Below, in pieces: positions 1 to 5,946 of a stretch of DNA of 14,882 nucleotides (the first letter of the stretch is position 1; the number at the start of each line of letters is the position of its first letter). A program made the position numbers and the translations under genes. The notes under the pieces are model-generated. The model searched no databases. It saw only the letters and a list, made by a program, of their open reading frames with translations, and had not been told where the DNA came from. The DNA comes from Halocafeteria seosinensis. Taxonomy: Eukaryota > Sar > Bigyra > Bicosoecida. The stretch covers positions 1 through 14,882 of the forward strand of contig LVLI01002189.1 in assembly GCA_001687465.1 (NCBI GenBank). Reading direction: 5' to 3'.

Positions 1-14
1 TGTCTATCCCCTCT

Positions 15-240
15 AATCCCCCGCTTGGTGCCATCAGGCTGGGGATTTCCATCTGAATCCCCCGCTTTGTGCCATCAGGCTGGGGATTCCATCTGAATCC
101 GTCTGAATCCCCACCACCTTCGCGAACATGGTGGTGAGGATTTTCGTCCTTGGCTGAATCCCCCGCTTTTGGCTAACCGGCTGGGGATTCCATCTAAATC
201 CCCGCCACCTTCTCCAACATGGTGGTGAGGATTTTTGTCG
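15..240. repeat. GC-rich hairpin repeats of two interleaved families
   Basis: Family A (about 45 bp, starting AATCCCCCGCTT and ending GGGGATTCCATCTGAATCC) occurs near 15-60, 56-100 and 157-201. Family B (about 43 bp, AATCCCC(A/G)CCACCTT...ATGGTGGTGAGGATT) occurs near 106-149 and 197-240. Each unit is itself an imperfect inverted repeat: AATCCCC pairs with GGGGATT in family A, and CACCAC with GTGGTG in family B. The order is A-A-B-A-B. No gene is credible here. The segment differs in composition from the rest and could be a terminal repeat, flanking host DNA or part of a replication region. Confidence 0.7.
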
Positions 241-320
241 TCGGCTTCACAGAGATCCGAACCTGCGGTGGTGGGTTGAGTCGCCACCCCCGTGAGTCAG
301 GGGCTTCAGACTCGTCTCCA

Positions 321-446
321 CTAGGGTCGGTATCTTTCTAATACCTTTAGTACTACCGGTTTTCTTCTAACCTCCACCTTCAGGTGGAGACGGTGGAGGG
401 CAGGTGGAGGGTGGTGGAGGGGGGTGGTTTCGTAAAATCCGGTCAT
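321..446 (-). other. Mirrored mini-ORF, left copy (41 codons, doubtful gene)
   Basis: This is an ATG-initiated frame on the minus strand (ATG at 446-444, TAG at 323-321). Its first 18 residues are identical to the mini-ORF on the opposite palindrome arm (641-775), and the two diverge where the arms end. It lies 33 bases downstream of a minus-strand GGTTAGAAAAAAA motif (467-479), the arrangement seen upstream of the two replication genes. The predicted peptide is rich in Pro and His because it reads through GGTGGAGG words. It may be a real short early peptide or only a consequence of the duplicated arms. Confidence 0.2.
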
Positions 447-527
447 TGACGTGGTATACTCTTACCTTTTTTTCTAACCTCCACCGCTCCACCATCTCCA
501 CCCAGATTTGAAGACTCTTTTATAAAC

Positions 528-559
528 AATGTAAAACGATAGCGGTACCGTTTTACATT
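528..559. repeat. Central 11-bp hairpin of the palindrome
   Basis: AATGTAAAACG (528-538) and CGTTTTACATT (549-559) are perfect reverse complements separated by 10 bases that include CGGTAC. The hairpin centre coincides exactly with the centre of the 320-bp palindrome. Sequence on both sides is AT-rich, in contrast with the GC-rich arms, as expected of an unwinding element or a hairpin telomere tip. Confidence 0.75.
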
Positions 560-607
560 AAAATTCTGACAACCTTCCAAGTAAGGTGGAGATGGTGGAG
601 CGGTGGA

Positions 608-634
608 GGTTAGAAAAAAAGGTAAGAATATACC
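608..634 (+). promoter_or_regulatory. Promoter-like module on the right palindrome arm
   Basis: GGTTAGAAAAAAA at 608-620 is followed by AATATACC at 627-634 and an ATG at 641. The spacing (33 bases from GGTTAG to ATG) matches the modules upstream of the genes at 835 and 1153 (40 and 35 bases). The mirror copy on the minus strand is at 453-479. Interpreted as an early-class promoter, by inference. Confidence 0.4.
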
Positions 635-640
635 CACTCA

Positions 641-775
641 ATGACCGGATTTTACGAAACCACCCCCCTCCACCACCCTCCACCTGCCCTCCACCACCTC
701 CACTTTGTATCTTGGGTAATGTCTGCTATGGCTGGATCTACAATTCTCTTTTTTTCTAAACCAATAACCAACTAA
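641..775 (+). other. Mirrored mini-ORF, right copy (44 codons, doubtful gene)
   Basis: ATG at 641, TAA at 773-775. The first 18 residues equal those of the left mini-ORF (321-446). After the arm ends it continues with a moderately hydrophobic tail. It has a promoter-like module upstream (608-634). I cannot assign a function, and a chance frame through GGTGGAGG repeats is at least as likely as a gene. Confidence 0.22.
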
Positions 776-810
776 CTATGTTTTCATATGATTGGGTTAG
801 AAACAAAAAA
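749..810. repeat. Imperfect inverted repeat upstream of the zinc-finger gene
   Basis: TTTTTTTCTAAACCAAT (749-765) pairs imperfectly with ATTGGGTTAGAAACAAAAAA (791-810), about 17 bp with small mismatches. The right half is the GGTTAGAAA motif of the next gene. The left half is the same motif facing left. It is a second, weaker mirror arrangement of the element found in the 384-703 palindrome. Confidence 0.5.
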
Positions 811-827
811 TGAATCAATAGTATAAC
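795..827 (+). promoter_or_regulatory. GGTTAGAAA plus TATAAC promoter-like module
   Basis: GGTTAGAAACAAAAAA starts at 795 and TATAAC lies at 822-827, 8 bases before the ATG at 835. The same two-part arrangement precedes the primase gene and both palindrome mini-ORFs, and no other gene in the window has it. Confidence 0.45.
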
Positions 828-834
828 CCGACAG

Positions 835-1077
835 ATGGAAACACCTCAAGAAGAAACACCGCAATCATTAGTCCGAGACAAGGGGGGACGACCCCCGAAA
901 TACGCTACCGAACAAGAACGATTAGAAGCCAACCGAGAGGGCAAACGAAATTGGTACAAGAAGAACCGATATACGGTAACATGTCAATTTTGTGGCAACC
1001 CCGTTTATCAATATACTCTCAAAAAGCATCAACGAACCAGCAAAAAGTGCCAACAAATTCAAACCAAAGCGGAATAG
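835..1077 (+). CDS. Small zinc-finger protein with AT-hook-like motif
   Basis: The product has 80 residues and is very basic in the middle. Residues 16-23 (KGGRPPKY) resemble an AT hook, followed by a charged helix ending in KRNWYKKN. C50, C53, H65 and C72 give a CxxC-x11-H-x6-C pattern typical of a small zinc-binding fold. From memory, a GRPxKY segment followed by a charged helix recurs in small proteins of large and small protist DNA viruses, but I cannot name a family. It is probably a nucleic-acid-binding accessory or regulator, supported by its place between the palindrome and the primase gene. The start is chosen because TATAAC lies 8 bases upstream. A strong hairpin (1081-1105) follows the TAG stop. 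Function is inferred. Confidence 0.8.
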   Translation: METPQEETPQSLVRDKGGRPPKYATEQERLEANREGKRNWYKKNRYTVTCQFCGNPVYQYTLKKHQRTSKKCQQIQTKAE

Positions 1078-1080
1078 AAA

Positions 1081-1105
1081 AAAACCTTAAGGTTATTAAG
1101 GTTTT
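1081..1105. terminator. Hairpin after the zinc-finger gene
   Basis: AAAACCTTAA (1081-1090), loop GGTTA, TTAAGGTTTT (1096-1105): a perfect 10-bp stem starting 4 bases after the stop codon. It also contains the 12-bp palindrome AACCTTAAGGTT. Its position matches the hairpins after other genes in this window. Confidence 0.6.
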
Positions 1106-1117
1106 GGTGAGAAAGTC

Positions 1118-1150
1118 GGTTAGAAAAAAATCTGACTGGGGTATATATAG
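1118..1150 (+). promoter_or_regulatory. GGTTAGAAAAAAA plus TATATATAG module for the primase gene
   Basis: GGTTAGAAAAAAA (1118-1130) is followed by TATATATAG (1142-1150), which ends 2 bases before the ATG at 1153. Among real genes only the two replication-side genes carry the GGTTAGAAA part, so it may mark an early class. Confidence 0.5.
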
Positions 1151-1152
1151 GA

Positions 1153-3819
1153 ATGACCAACCACCAAGATACCACCCCCAAGTATAAAATCGCCAAACAA
1201 ATCAAGACCTTTTTTGATCTAGTCCAACTGGGCGAATATAGTAAGCAACCGACCACCAACGGGTGGCAGAGAGAAACCTCACCGGACACAGCCCGAAAGA
1301 GAAATAAACAGATCGTGGCCAATATTGCCCAAAACCCGTCATTGAATTATGGCATCAAAATGGACAAGAATAAATTCATAGCGTTTGATTTAGACCATAT
1401 TCACGACGAAGCCACCAAACCCAAATATGATCAGTTTATGAAAGAGTTTGGCGACGAATTGGGCAACACCTTTGCCACCAAAACGCCAAGCCAAGGCTAT
1501 CATTATATTTTCAGCATGTCCAAAGAACTGGAATTGGAATGGAAACGATTGGGACGCAAATCTTTACAGACAGCCAATATGTATGGTTGGATTGATATTC
1601 GTCATGGTGGCCAAGTGGTTGGAGCGGGATGTACCCTACAAAACGCAGAAAAATACAGAGAAGGAGAAGCCAAGTATCAATATCGCAACGAGCCGTATCA
1701 ACTCATCCAATTTGTCAGCCCCAAAACCATTAGTTCTGAATTGACACAGTATTTGATTCAGGGCTTGGAAAAACGAGGCAAATCGGCGAGTCCCGCACAG
1801 AAGAATCCATCGTCCGTCGGCAGTGAAGACGGCGAAGAAATGTCGGAAGAATTACAAATCAAATTGCTACGGCTCATTGACGGTGAATTTGTGGATGACT
1901 ACGAATACGCCCGTAATGTGGGGTGGGCGTTGGCATCCGAAAACTACACATCATTGGCTCATGAAATCTTGGGGCGTTCGCCCAAATATTCATCCGAATG
2001 GGTTGATAGTATAATGAAACAATACGATCCGAGTGGTGGAATTTCCATTGCCACCGCTCTTCATTATGCCAAAGAAAGCAACCCTGAGGAATATCAACGT
2101 ATCAAAGAGAATCATTACGCCGACCAGATGCCCGATTCCGTCTTTTCCGACGATGACGAAGAGAAACAACAGGAAGAGGAAGAGGAAGAGGAAGAGGAAG
2201 ACGAATCCAAACCGAAAACGAATGAGGATGTAAGAAACAATATTGCCGATATTGCCCATGCGAACAATTATGAACCCTCGGATTACCGCTATGCCCAAAT
2301 GGTGTATGAATTGTTCGGTGATTACTATCGCTACTATGGGAAATCAGGGGGCAAGGACGTATGGCATGTGTATTATTGGAATATCAAAGCATGGCAAACC
2401 TATCAAGAACCCGAGGGGTTGAAATGTTCCATTGCCAAATATTTAATACACTTTTTGACTCGTTTGAGGAATAACAAACAGAAACGAGAGAACGAATTAA
2501 AAGAGGAAATACAGAACGTTAAAAAACAGAGAACAAAGGACAAAGAACAAATACAAAGAGAAATTGACCAGATTGGATATCAATTAGAAGAAGTTCAACA
2601 AGCCATTGATGGATACGGAAAATATTTAAAGCGGATAGAAGATAACGGCAAATTTGAATCCATGGTCAAATACTTTCGGGATATGGTTCGTGACACCAAA
2701 TTTTGGACGAGATTGGATAAGCAGACCGATTATTTACAATTTCGGAACGGCAAACTCAATTTACAAACCGGACAGGTGGAAGAACGCACAGCCGAGGACA
2801 TGGTCGGCATGTTTATTGACGACGATATTCTACCCGAACCGGATCCAAAAGCCCTTCAATGGCTCAAAGATCGCTTCTTTGAAATCTTTAACGCCAACGA
2901 AGAGACGTATCAGTCCATGTTGGATTGGTTTGGTTATTGTTTGACGGGCGAAACGGAAGAGCAAAAGTTCATGAACCATCGGGGGTTTTCGGCAAGTAAC
3001 GGCAAATCAACCTTCGCCGAATGGTTTAATGAAGCCCTTGACTGTTATTCCGCCAAACTGATGTCGGATACCTTTGATAAGCATTGTTCCAATCCCCATA
3101 AAAAGCGGATTGCGTTACATAAAATTCGCTTCGCCTACATAGAAGAAGTGGGCGAAACCCTAGATACCGAGTATCTGAAGAACGTCATAGACGGCTATAA
3201 AATACAAGAGGAACAGATGTGGGGGACGACCGTGGAACTGGTCAATCATTGTAAAATCAACACCTTGACGAATAATGTCCTCTCATTCGCCACAGATCAG
3301 GGCATCAAACGCAGAGGCTTACAGATGAATTATGAAAATGAATTCCGAGACACCACCGAAGAAGCGTATGACCCCAATAAGGCCAACTGTTATTTAAAAC
3401 AGAAAATCAAACCGGAGAAATTGATGGCGGGACGGGACGAAACCAAATGGCGAAATGCGTTTGTTCATCTCTTGCTTCCCCATGCCATGAAATATTATCG
3501 GGAGGGTTTGAATCTGTCCCCGACGCTTCAAGACAACTTCAGCGAAACAGCGGAACTCAATGACGTACTGACGACCAAGATTTTGGAGAATTTTGAAATC
3601 ACGAACAACGAAAGCGATAAGATTAGTAAGGATGATGTGGTGTCCATTATCAATGTTGGATTGGATCGGCAAGATCGGTATGGCTTCAACAAAATCTTGC
3701 CGAAACTAAAAGTACGGGGCGTGGATTACCTCAAGGATAGACAATATAGGGGCAAAAAAGGTGTGCTCATTCGGATCAAAGAAAAGGAACAGGAAGATGA
3801 TGTGGAACTGTCGGAATGA
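1153..3819 (+). CDS. Primase-polymerase / SF3 helicase fusion (D5-like)
   Basis: This 888-residue replication protein would synthesise primers and unwind viral DNA. The N-terminal archaeo-eukaryotic primase domain shows motif I FDLDH (D79, D81), motif II TPSQGYHYIF (H117) and motif III IDIRHGGQVVGAG (D148). Residues about 230-310 may be a PriCT-like linker. An acidic run (333-351) and a Lys/Glu coiled coil (about 438-500) separate it from the helicase. YLQFRNGKLNL (527-537) is typical of the D5 N-terminal region. Helicase motifs are Walker A GFSASNGKST (611-620), Walker B FAYIEEV (660-666), sensor NTLTNN (703-708) and arginines R720/R721. A winged-helix-like tail follows. All catalytic motifs appear intact. 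The start is fixed by TATATATAG immediately upstream. Fusions of this type occur in NCLDVs, some virophages or PLVs, and phage or plasmid primases, so the gene alone does not identify the virus. Confidence 0.93.
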   Translation: MTNHQDTTPKYKIAKQIKTFFDLVQLGEYSKQPTTNGWQRETSPDTARKRNKQIVANIAQNPSLNYGIKMDKNKFIAFDLDHIHDEATKPKYDQFMKEFGDELGNTFATKTPSQGYHYIFSMSKELELEWKRLGRKSLQTANMYGWIDIRHGGQVVGAGCTLQNAEKYREGEAKYQYRNEPYQLIQFVSPKTISSELTQYLIQGLEKRGKSASPAQKNPSSVGSEDGEEMSEELQIKLLRLIDGEFVDDYEYARNVGWALASENYTSLAHEILGRSPKYSSEWVDSIMKQYDPSGGISIATALHYAKESNPEEYQRIKENHYADQMPDSVFSDDDEEKQQEEEEEEEEEDESKPKTNEDVRNNIADIAHANNYEPSDYRYAQMVYELFGDYYRYYGKSGGKDVWHVYYWNIKAWQTYQEPEGLKCSIAKYLIHFLTRLRNNKQKRENELKEEIQNVKKQRTKDKEQIQREIDQIGYQLEEVQQAIDGYGKYLKRIEDNGKFESMVKYFRDMVRDTKFWTRLDKQTDYLQFRNGKLNLQTGQVEERTAEDMVGMFIDDDILPEPDPKALQWLKDRFFEIFNANEETYQSMLDWFGYCLTGETEEQKFMNHRGFSASNGKSTFAEWFNEALDCYSAKLMSDTFDKHCSNPHKKRIALHKIRFAYIEEVGETLDTEYLKNVIDGYKIQEEQMWGTTVELVNHCKINTLTNNVLSFATDQGIKRRGLQMNYENEFRDTTEEAYDPNKANCYLKQKIKPEKLMAGRDETKWRNAFVHLLLPHAMKYYREGLNLSPTLQDNFSETAELNDVLTTKILENFEITNNESDKISKDDVVSIINVGLDRQDRYGFNKILPKLKVRGVDYLKDRQYRGKKGVLIRIKEKEQEDDVELSE
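2171..2200 (+). repeat. Hexamer microsatellite (AGGAAG x5) in the primase-helicase gene
   Basis: Five perfect tandem AGGAAG copies encode most of the Glu run at residues 341-349. The run lies in the linker between primase and helicase, where length changes by slippage would be tolerated. Confidence 0.85.
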
Positions 3820-3844
3820 ATGAATGAAACATACTTCATTCATT
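3819..3844. terminator. Hairpin overlapping the primase-helicase stop codon
   Basis: AATGAATGAA (3819-3828), loop ACATAC, TTCATTCATT (3835-3844): a perfect 10-bp stem followed by T-rich sequence. It begins on the last base of the TGA stop codon. Likely a 3'-end signal, judged by analogy with the other intergenic hairpins here. Confidence 0.6.
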
Positions 3845-3881
3845 TTTCATCAGCCTTATAGAAAATTTTTTTATCCGATTC

Positions 3882-3888
3882 ATATAGG
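3882..3888 (+). promoter_or_regulatory. ATATAGG motif before the 145-residue gene
   Basis: ATATAGG ends 2 bases before the ATG at 3891. It is one of the series of TATAG motifs that sit directly upstream of start codons. No GGTTAGAAA element accompanies it. Confidence 0.5.
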
Positions 3889-3890
3889 AC

Positions 3891-4328
3891 ATGGCAGAGA
3901 AATTGATCATGTATGATGAAGAAGCGAAACAAGCCCATACGTTAGCCGATATGAACGCTTATACCATAATGAAGATACATATCCTTGACGATTTTTTCAA
4001 GAGATTGATGAATGATCGTGACATCTTTTATTCGCAAGAGTATTTCATTCTAAGACAATCAGTCGGTAACAGATGTGCCGAACTTCATGTACCGGAAACG
4101 GATGAAGAAATTGCGGATCTCGCCGACACGTATCAGTTGTTGTGGAATCAAGTACCAGCCCAACACATAAAGATTGGCCTTGTACCGTTCCGCAACGAAC
4201 ACTCTCCGAATAAACAAGTCTATACCCTATCGTTACACAAACAGGATGCCGACCACATGCTTAAAAATTATACGTTCAATAAATATGTTTTGGATCAAAA
4301 CGTAAAAATGGTGATCGGTAAGGCCTAG
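3891..4328 (+). CDS. Uncharacterised 145-residue protein
   Basis: I do not recognise this protein. It is soluble-looking, with no signal peptide or membrane segment. An N-terminal helical part (residues about 10-45, many charged and aromatic residues) is followed by an acidic stretch near 88-100 (PETDEEIADLADTY) and a mixed beta-like C-terminal half. The start is chosen because ATATAGG lies just upstream. The stop codon TAG (4326-4328) overlaps that of the facing gene by 4 bases, so the two transcripts must run into each other's 3' ends. Its place between the replication gene and the structural block gives no clear hint of role. Confidence 0.8.
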   Translation: MAEKLIMYDEEAKQAHTLADMNAYTIMKIHILDDFFKRLMNDRDIFYSQEYFILRQSVGNRCAELHVPETDEEIADLADTYQLLWNQVPAQHIKIGLVPFRNEHSPNKQVYTLSLHKQDADHMLKNYTFNKYVLDQNVKMVIGKA

Positions 4329-4987
4329 CGTACCAACGAGAGGCGTTGGGGGGTTTCCTTGGGATACAAGGTCATCAGGCGATTGACACAAGCAAATTGT
4401 TTGAATTGGCGTTCCTCCTTGGGATCTAATCCTTCGGTCTGATAGTAATACTTGCGTTCAAACTGTTTGCTCCGACTAATTTTCATCGGTTGTGGGGCGA
4501 CCCACACAGGATAGTATTTACCACAGACCAGAGGACACCGTTTGATTCGTTTCTCATTTTCTGTCCAAATCCACGACCCGAAGACCGGCCGTGTGGTTTT
4601 GAAGGAAATATTATCCATGTGCCGACAGACTTTGTCTTTGATACAGTAATTCATAGACATGACCAGTTTTTCGGTATCCTCATAGGTCAGACACACATGG
4701 GGAAAGAGAAACCACAAACGGGTTTTGTACCGACTCATGTAAAAGAGTTGCTTGGTATTTAGTAAATCACATCGTATTTCCAAATGATGATACAATTTTA
4801 AGATCAAGTCATGAATCTCCTCTTTCTTTGGAATTTGGTGGCAATTGACTACCAGCCACAGGGGCAACAATTCCGTTTGCTCGGGGTCATATTGCTCATA
4901 GAAGCAATGGCGACCGTCCGTCCGTACCTGCTCACAGGCCTCATGGCTTAGGGTCACAGGGATTTGGTTGTCTAACAAATGTGACAT
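4325..4987 (-). CDS. Uncharacterised 220-residue protein, possibly a degenerate primase-like fold
   Basis: The frame opens upstream at a TTG (5032), but the ATG at 4987 is the better start: GGATATATAG sits 8 bases before it (4996-5005), matching the start rule of the other genes. The protein is Cys-, Trp- and Tyr-rich. Residues 88-101 (KTRLWFLFPHVCLT) and 124-139 (MDNISFKTTRPVFGSW) recall motifs II and III of archaeo-eukaryotic primases (the S-x-H-hhFP and D-x-VY-x4-R patterns). However, I see no DxD motif I and the motif II histidine is shifted, so a catalytic role is doubtful. This resemblance is my own pattern reading. It may be an unrelated viral protein. It is the only minus-strand gene in the left 14 kb. 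Confidence 0.78.
   Translation of the reverse strand: MSHLLDNQIPVTLSHEACEQVRTDGRHCFYEQYDPEQTELLPLWLVVNCHQIPKKEEIHDLILKLYHHLEIRCDLLNTKQLFYMSRYKTRLWFLFPHVCLTYEDTEKLVMSMNYCIKDKVCRHMDNISFKTTRPVFGSWIWTENEKRIKRCPLVCGKYYPVWVAPQPMKISRSKQFERKYYYQTEGLDPKEERQFKQFACVNRLMTLYPKETPQRLSLVR
4333..4349. terminator. Small hairpin at the convergent gene junction
   Basis: CCAACG (4333-4338), loop AGAGG, CGTTGG (4344-4349): a perfect 6-bp stem 4 bases beyond the stop of the 145-residue gene and inside the end of the facing gene. It is shorter than the other gene-end hairpins, so it is a weak candidate 3' signal. Confidence 0.3.
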
Positions 4988-5043
4988 TTGTCTCTCTATA
5001 TATCCCTGACGGATAAAATTTATAAACGCCAAGGATATAGAAG
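4988..5043. promoter_or_regulatory. Divergent promoter region between the 220-residue gene and the lipase
   Basis: This 56-base spacer carries GGATATATAG on the minus strand (4996-5005) for the leftward gene and GGATATAG on the plus strand (5033-5040), 3 bases before the lipase ATG. Both strands therefore have the same start-proximal motif. Confidence 0.55.
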
Positions 5044-5916
5044 ATGGATCTTGACGAAGCCCTCAGCGGAATATTTGACCAAGCCAAGGAATCGGCGAAA
5101 GCCAAAAGGGATAAAAAAGAGGAGAAAAAAGACACCGAAACGACCGACATATCTGCGACAGGACTACAACCGACCGAAGCAACGAAACCCGTTGTTTGTA
5201 AGAGTCCCAACGCCAGTACGTTTTTTCAGGTGGCCAAAGCCAGTTATATGAAACCCAAAGACCGTCCGCAAACCATTAACCAATGGTGGGTTCGTCTTCA
5301 AGGGTTTCAAACCCCCACCTTTACAGCCTATCACGACCGACAAAACGATGTGTTTTTGCTCGGATACCGTGGAACGATTGTCAAGAGCGTCGGGGATCTG
5401 ACAGCCGATCGTCGGATCATGTTCAATAAATTGAATGAAAGCGATCGCTATAAAAAAGATGCTCAGATGACCAGTAAGTTTTTGGAACGCCATGGTCGGG
5501 ATACGTGTATTTTTACCGTCGGACATTCCTTGGGAAACGCCATCCAATTACAGATTCAGCGTGATATGGACAACTTTGCCAAAGGGGGAAGGGGGTACAA
5601 CGGAGCGTTACAGCCCAAAGATCTCGTCCGTCGCCCGAAAGGGTTTGAATACTGGTATATCAAAGGCGATCCCTTATACGGTCTCATGGGACGCCGACTC
5701 AAGAAAAATTTGTTTGTCTTTCCACAGGTGTCCCAAAAAGCGTTGGAAAACCATGCCTTAGACAATTTTAAAGGCCTGAAGAAAAACGATGCCAGTAACA
5801 AACCTCGGGGTGGGGCTCGGAAGCCCAATTTAAATGATTTGACCAAATTGGGGTTGATTTCCAAAGAGGACAAGAAGCAGATCAACCCATGGGATATTGA
5901 TAGATTGTTTAAATAA
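5044..5916 (+). CDS. Class 3 lipase-like alpha/beta hydrolase
   Basis: The product has 290 residues. A charged Lys/Glu N-terminus (about 1-50) precedes the hydrolase. FLLGYRGT (104-111) resembles the oxyanion-hole segment of class 3 lipases. TVGHSLGNA (158-166) is the nucleophile elbow with S162. GDPLYG (208-213) supplies D209, and ENHALDNF (235-242) supplies H237, so a full Ser-Asp-His triad is visible. It should hydrolyse acyl esters of lipids. In a virus this suggests membrane breach during entry or release. There is no signal peptide or membrane segment, so it probably acts from inside the particle or cell. A Gly-Gly (256-257) in a basic linker could be a processing site. It is followed closely by the fibre gene in the same direction, each with its own TATAG motif. 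From memory, lipases are reported in some PLVs and giant viruses. Confidence 0.85.
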   Translation: MDLDEALSGIFDQAKESAKAKRDKKEEKKDTETTDISATGLQPTEATKPVVCKSPNASTFFQVAKASYMKPKDRPQTINQWWVRLQGFQTPTFTAYHDRQNDVFLLGYRGTIVKSVGDLTADRRIMFNKLNESDRYKKDAQMTSKFLERHGRDTCIFTVGHSLGNAIQLQIQRDMDNFAKGGRGYNGALQPKDLVRRPKGFEYWYIKGDPLYGLMGRRLKKNLFVFPQVSQKALENHALDNFKGLKKNDASNKPRGGARKPNLNDLTKLGLISKEDKKQINPWDIDRLFK

Positions 5917-5933
5917 AATATTTTGTTGCTAGG

Positions 5934-5940
5934 GGTATAG
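5934..5940 (+). promoter_or_regulatory. GGTATAG motif before the fibre gene
   Basis: GGTATAG ends 6 bases before the ATG at 5947. A 10-bp palindrome AAAATATTTT (5915-5924) lies between it and the lipase stop. Confidence 0.5.
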
Positions 5941-5946
5941 AAGAAT

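Larger units (their letters stand above)
384..703. repeat. 320-bp palindrome, candidate replication origin or telomere junction
   Basis: Arms 384-502 and 585-703 (119 bp each) are reverse complements with 6 mismatches by hand count (about 95% identity) and no indels, so every pair is symmetric about 543.5. The 82-bp centre (503-584) is a decayed continuation of the palindrome. At its exact midpoint is a perfect 11-bp hairpin (528-538 with 549-559, loop 539-548). The arms are packed with GGTGGAGG/CCTCCACC words like iterons, and each contains one outward-pointing GGTTAGAAAAAAA motif. The structure suits an origin or a head-to-head junction of terminal inverted repeats. Function is inferred only from shape. 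Confidence 0.85.

Noticed and set aside
15-240. CRISPR array
   Set aside because: Repeats are long, imperfect and hairpin-forming, two families alternate, and there are no uniform unique spacers or cas genes.
75-287. 70-codon minus-strand frame in the left repeats
   Set aside because: It runs through the hairpin repeats, has low-complexity composition and lacks any upstream TATA-type motif.
443-637. 64-codon minus-strand frame across the palindrome centre
   Set aside because: It reads through the centre of the palindrome and GGTGGAGG words; no start motif precedes it.
1990-2298. Frames opposite or beside the Glu-rich linker of the primase-helicase
   Set aside because: They owe their length to the AGGAAG microsatellite and overlap a gene with clear catalytic motifs.
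4988-5032. Extension of the 220-residue gene to the TTG at 5032
   Set aside because: It would need a non-ATG start and would swallow the GGATATATAG motif that normally lies upstream of starts here.
5033-5046. Bacterial ribosome binding sites (AGAAG or AGGA before some starts)
   Set aside because: The purines are part of the TATAGAAG motif, lie too close to the ATG and are missing upstream of several genes such as 835 and 13510.
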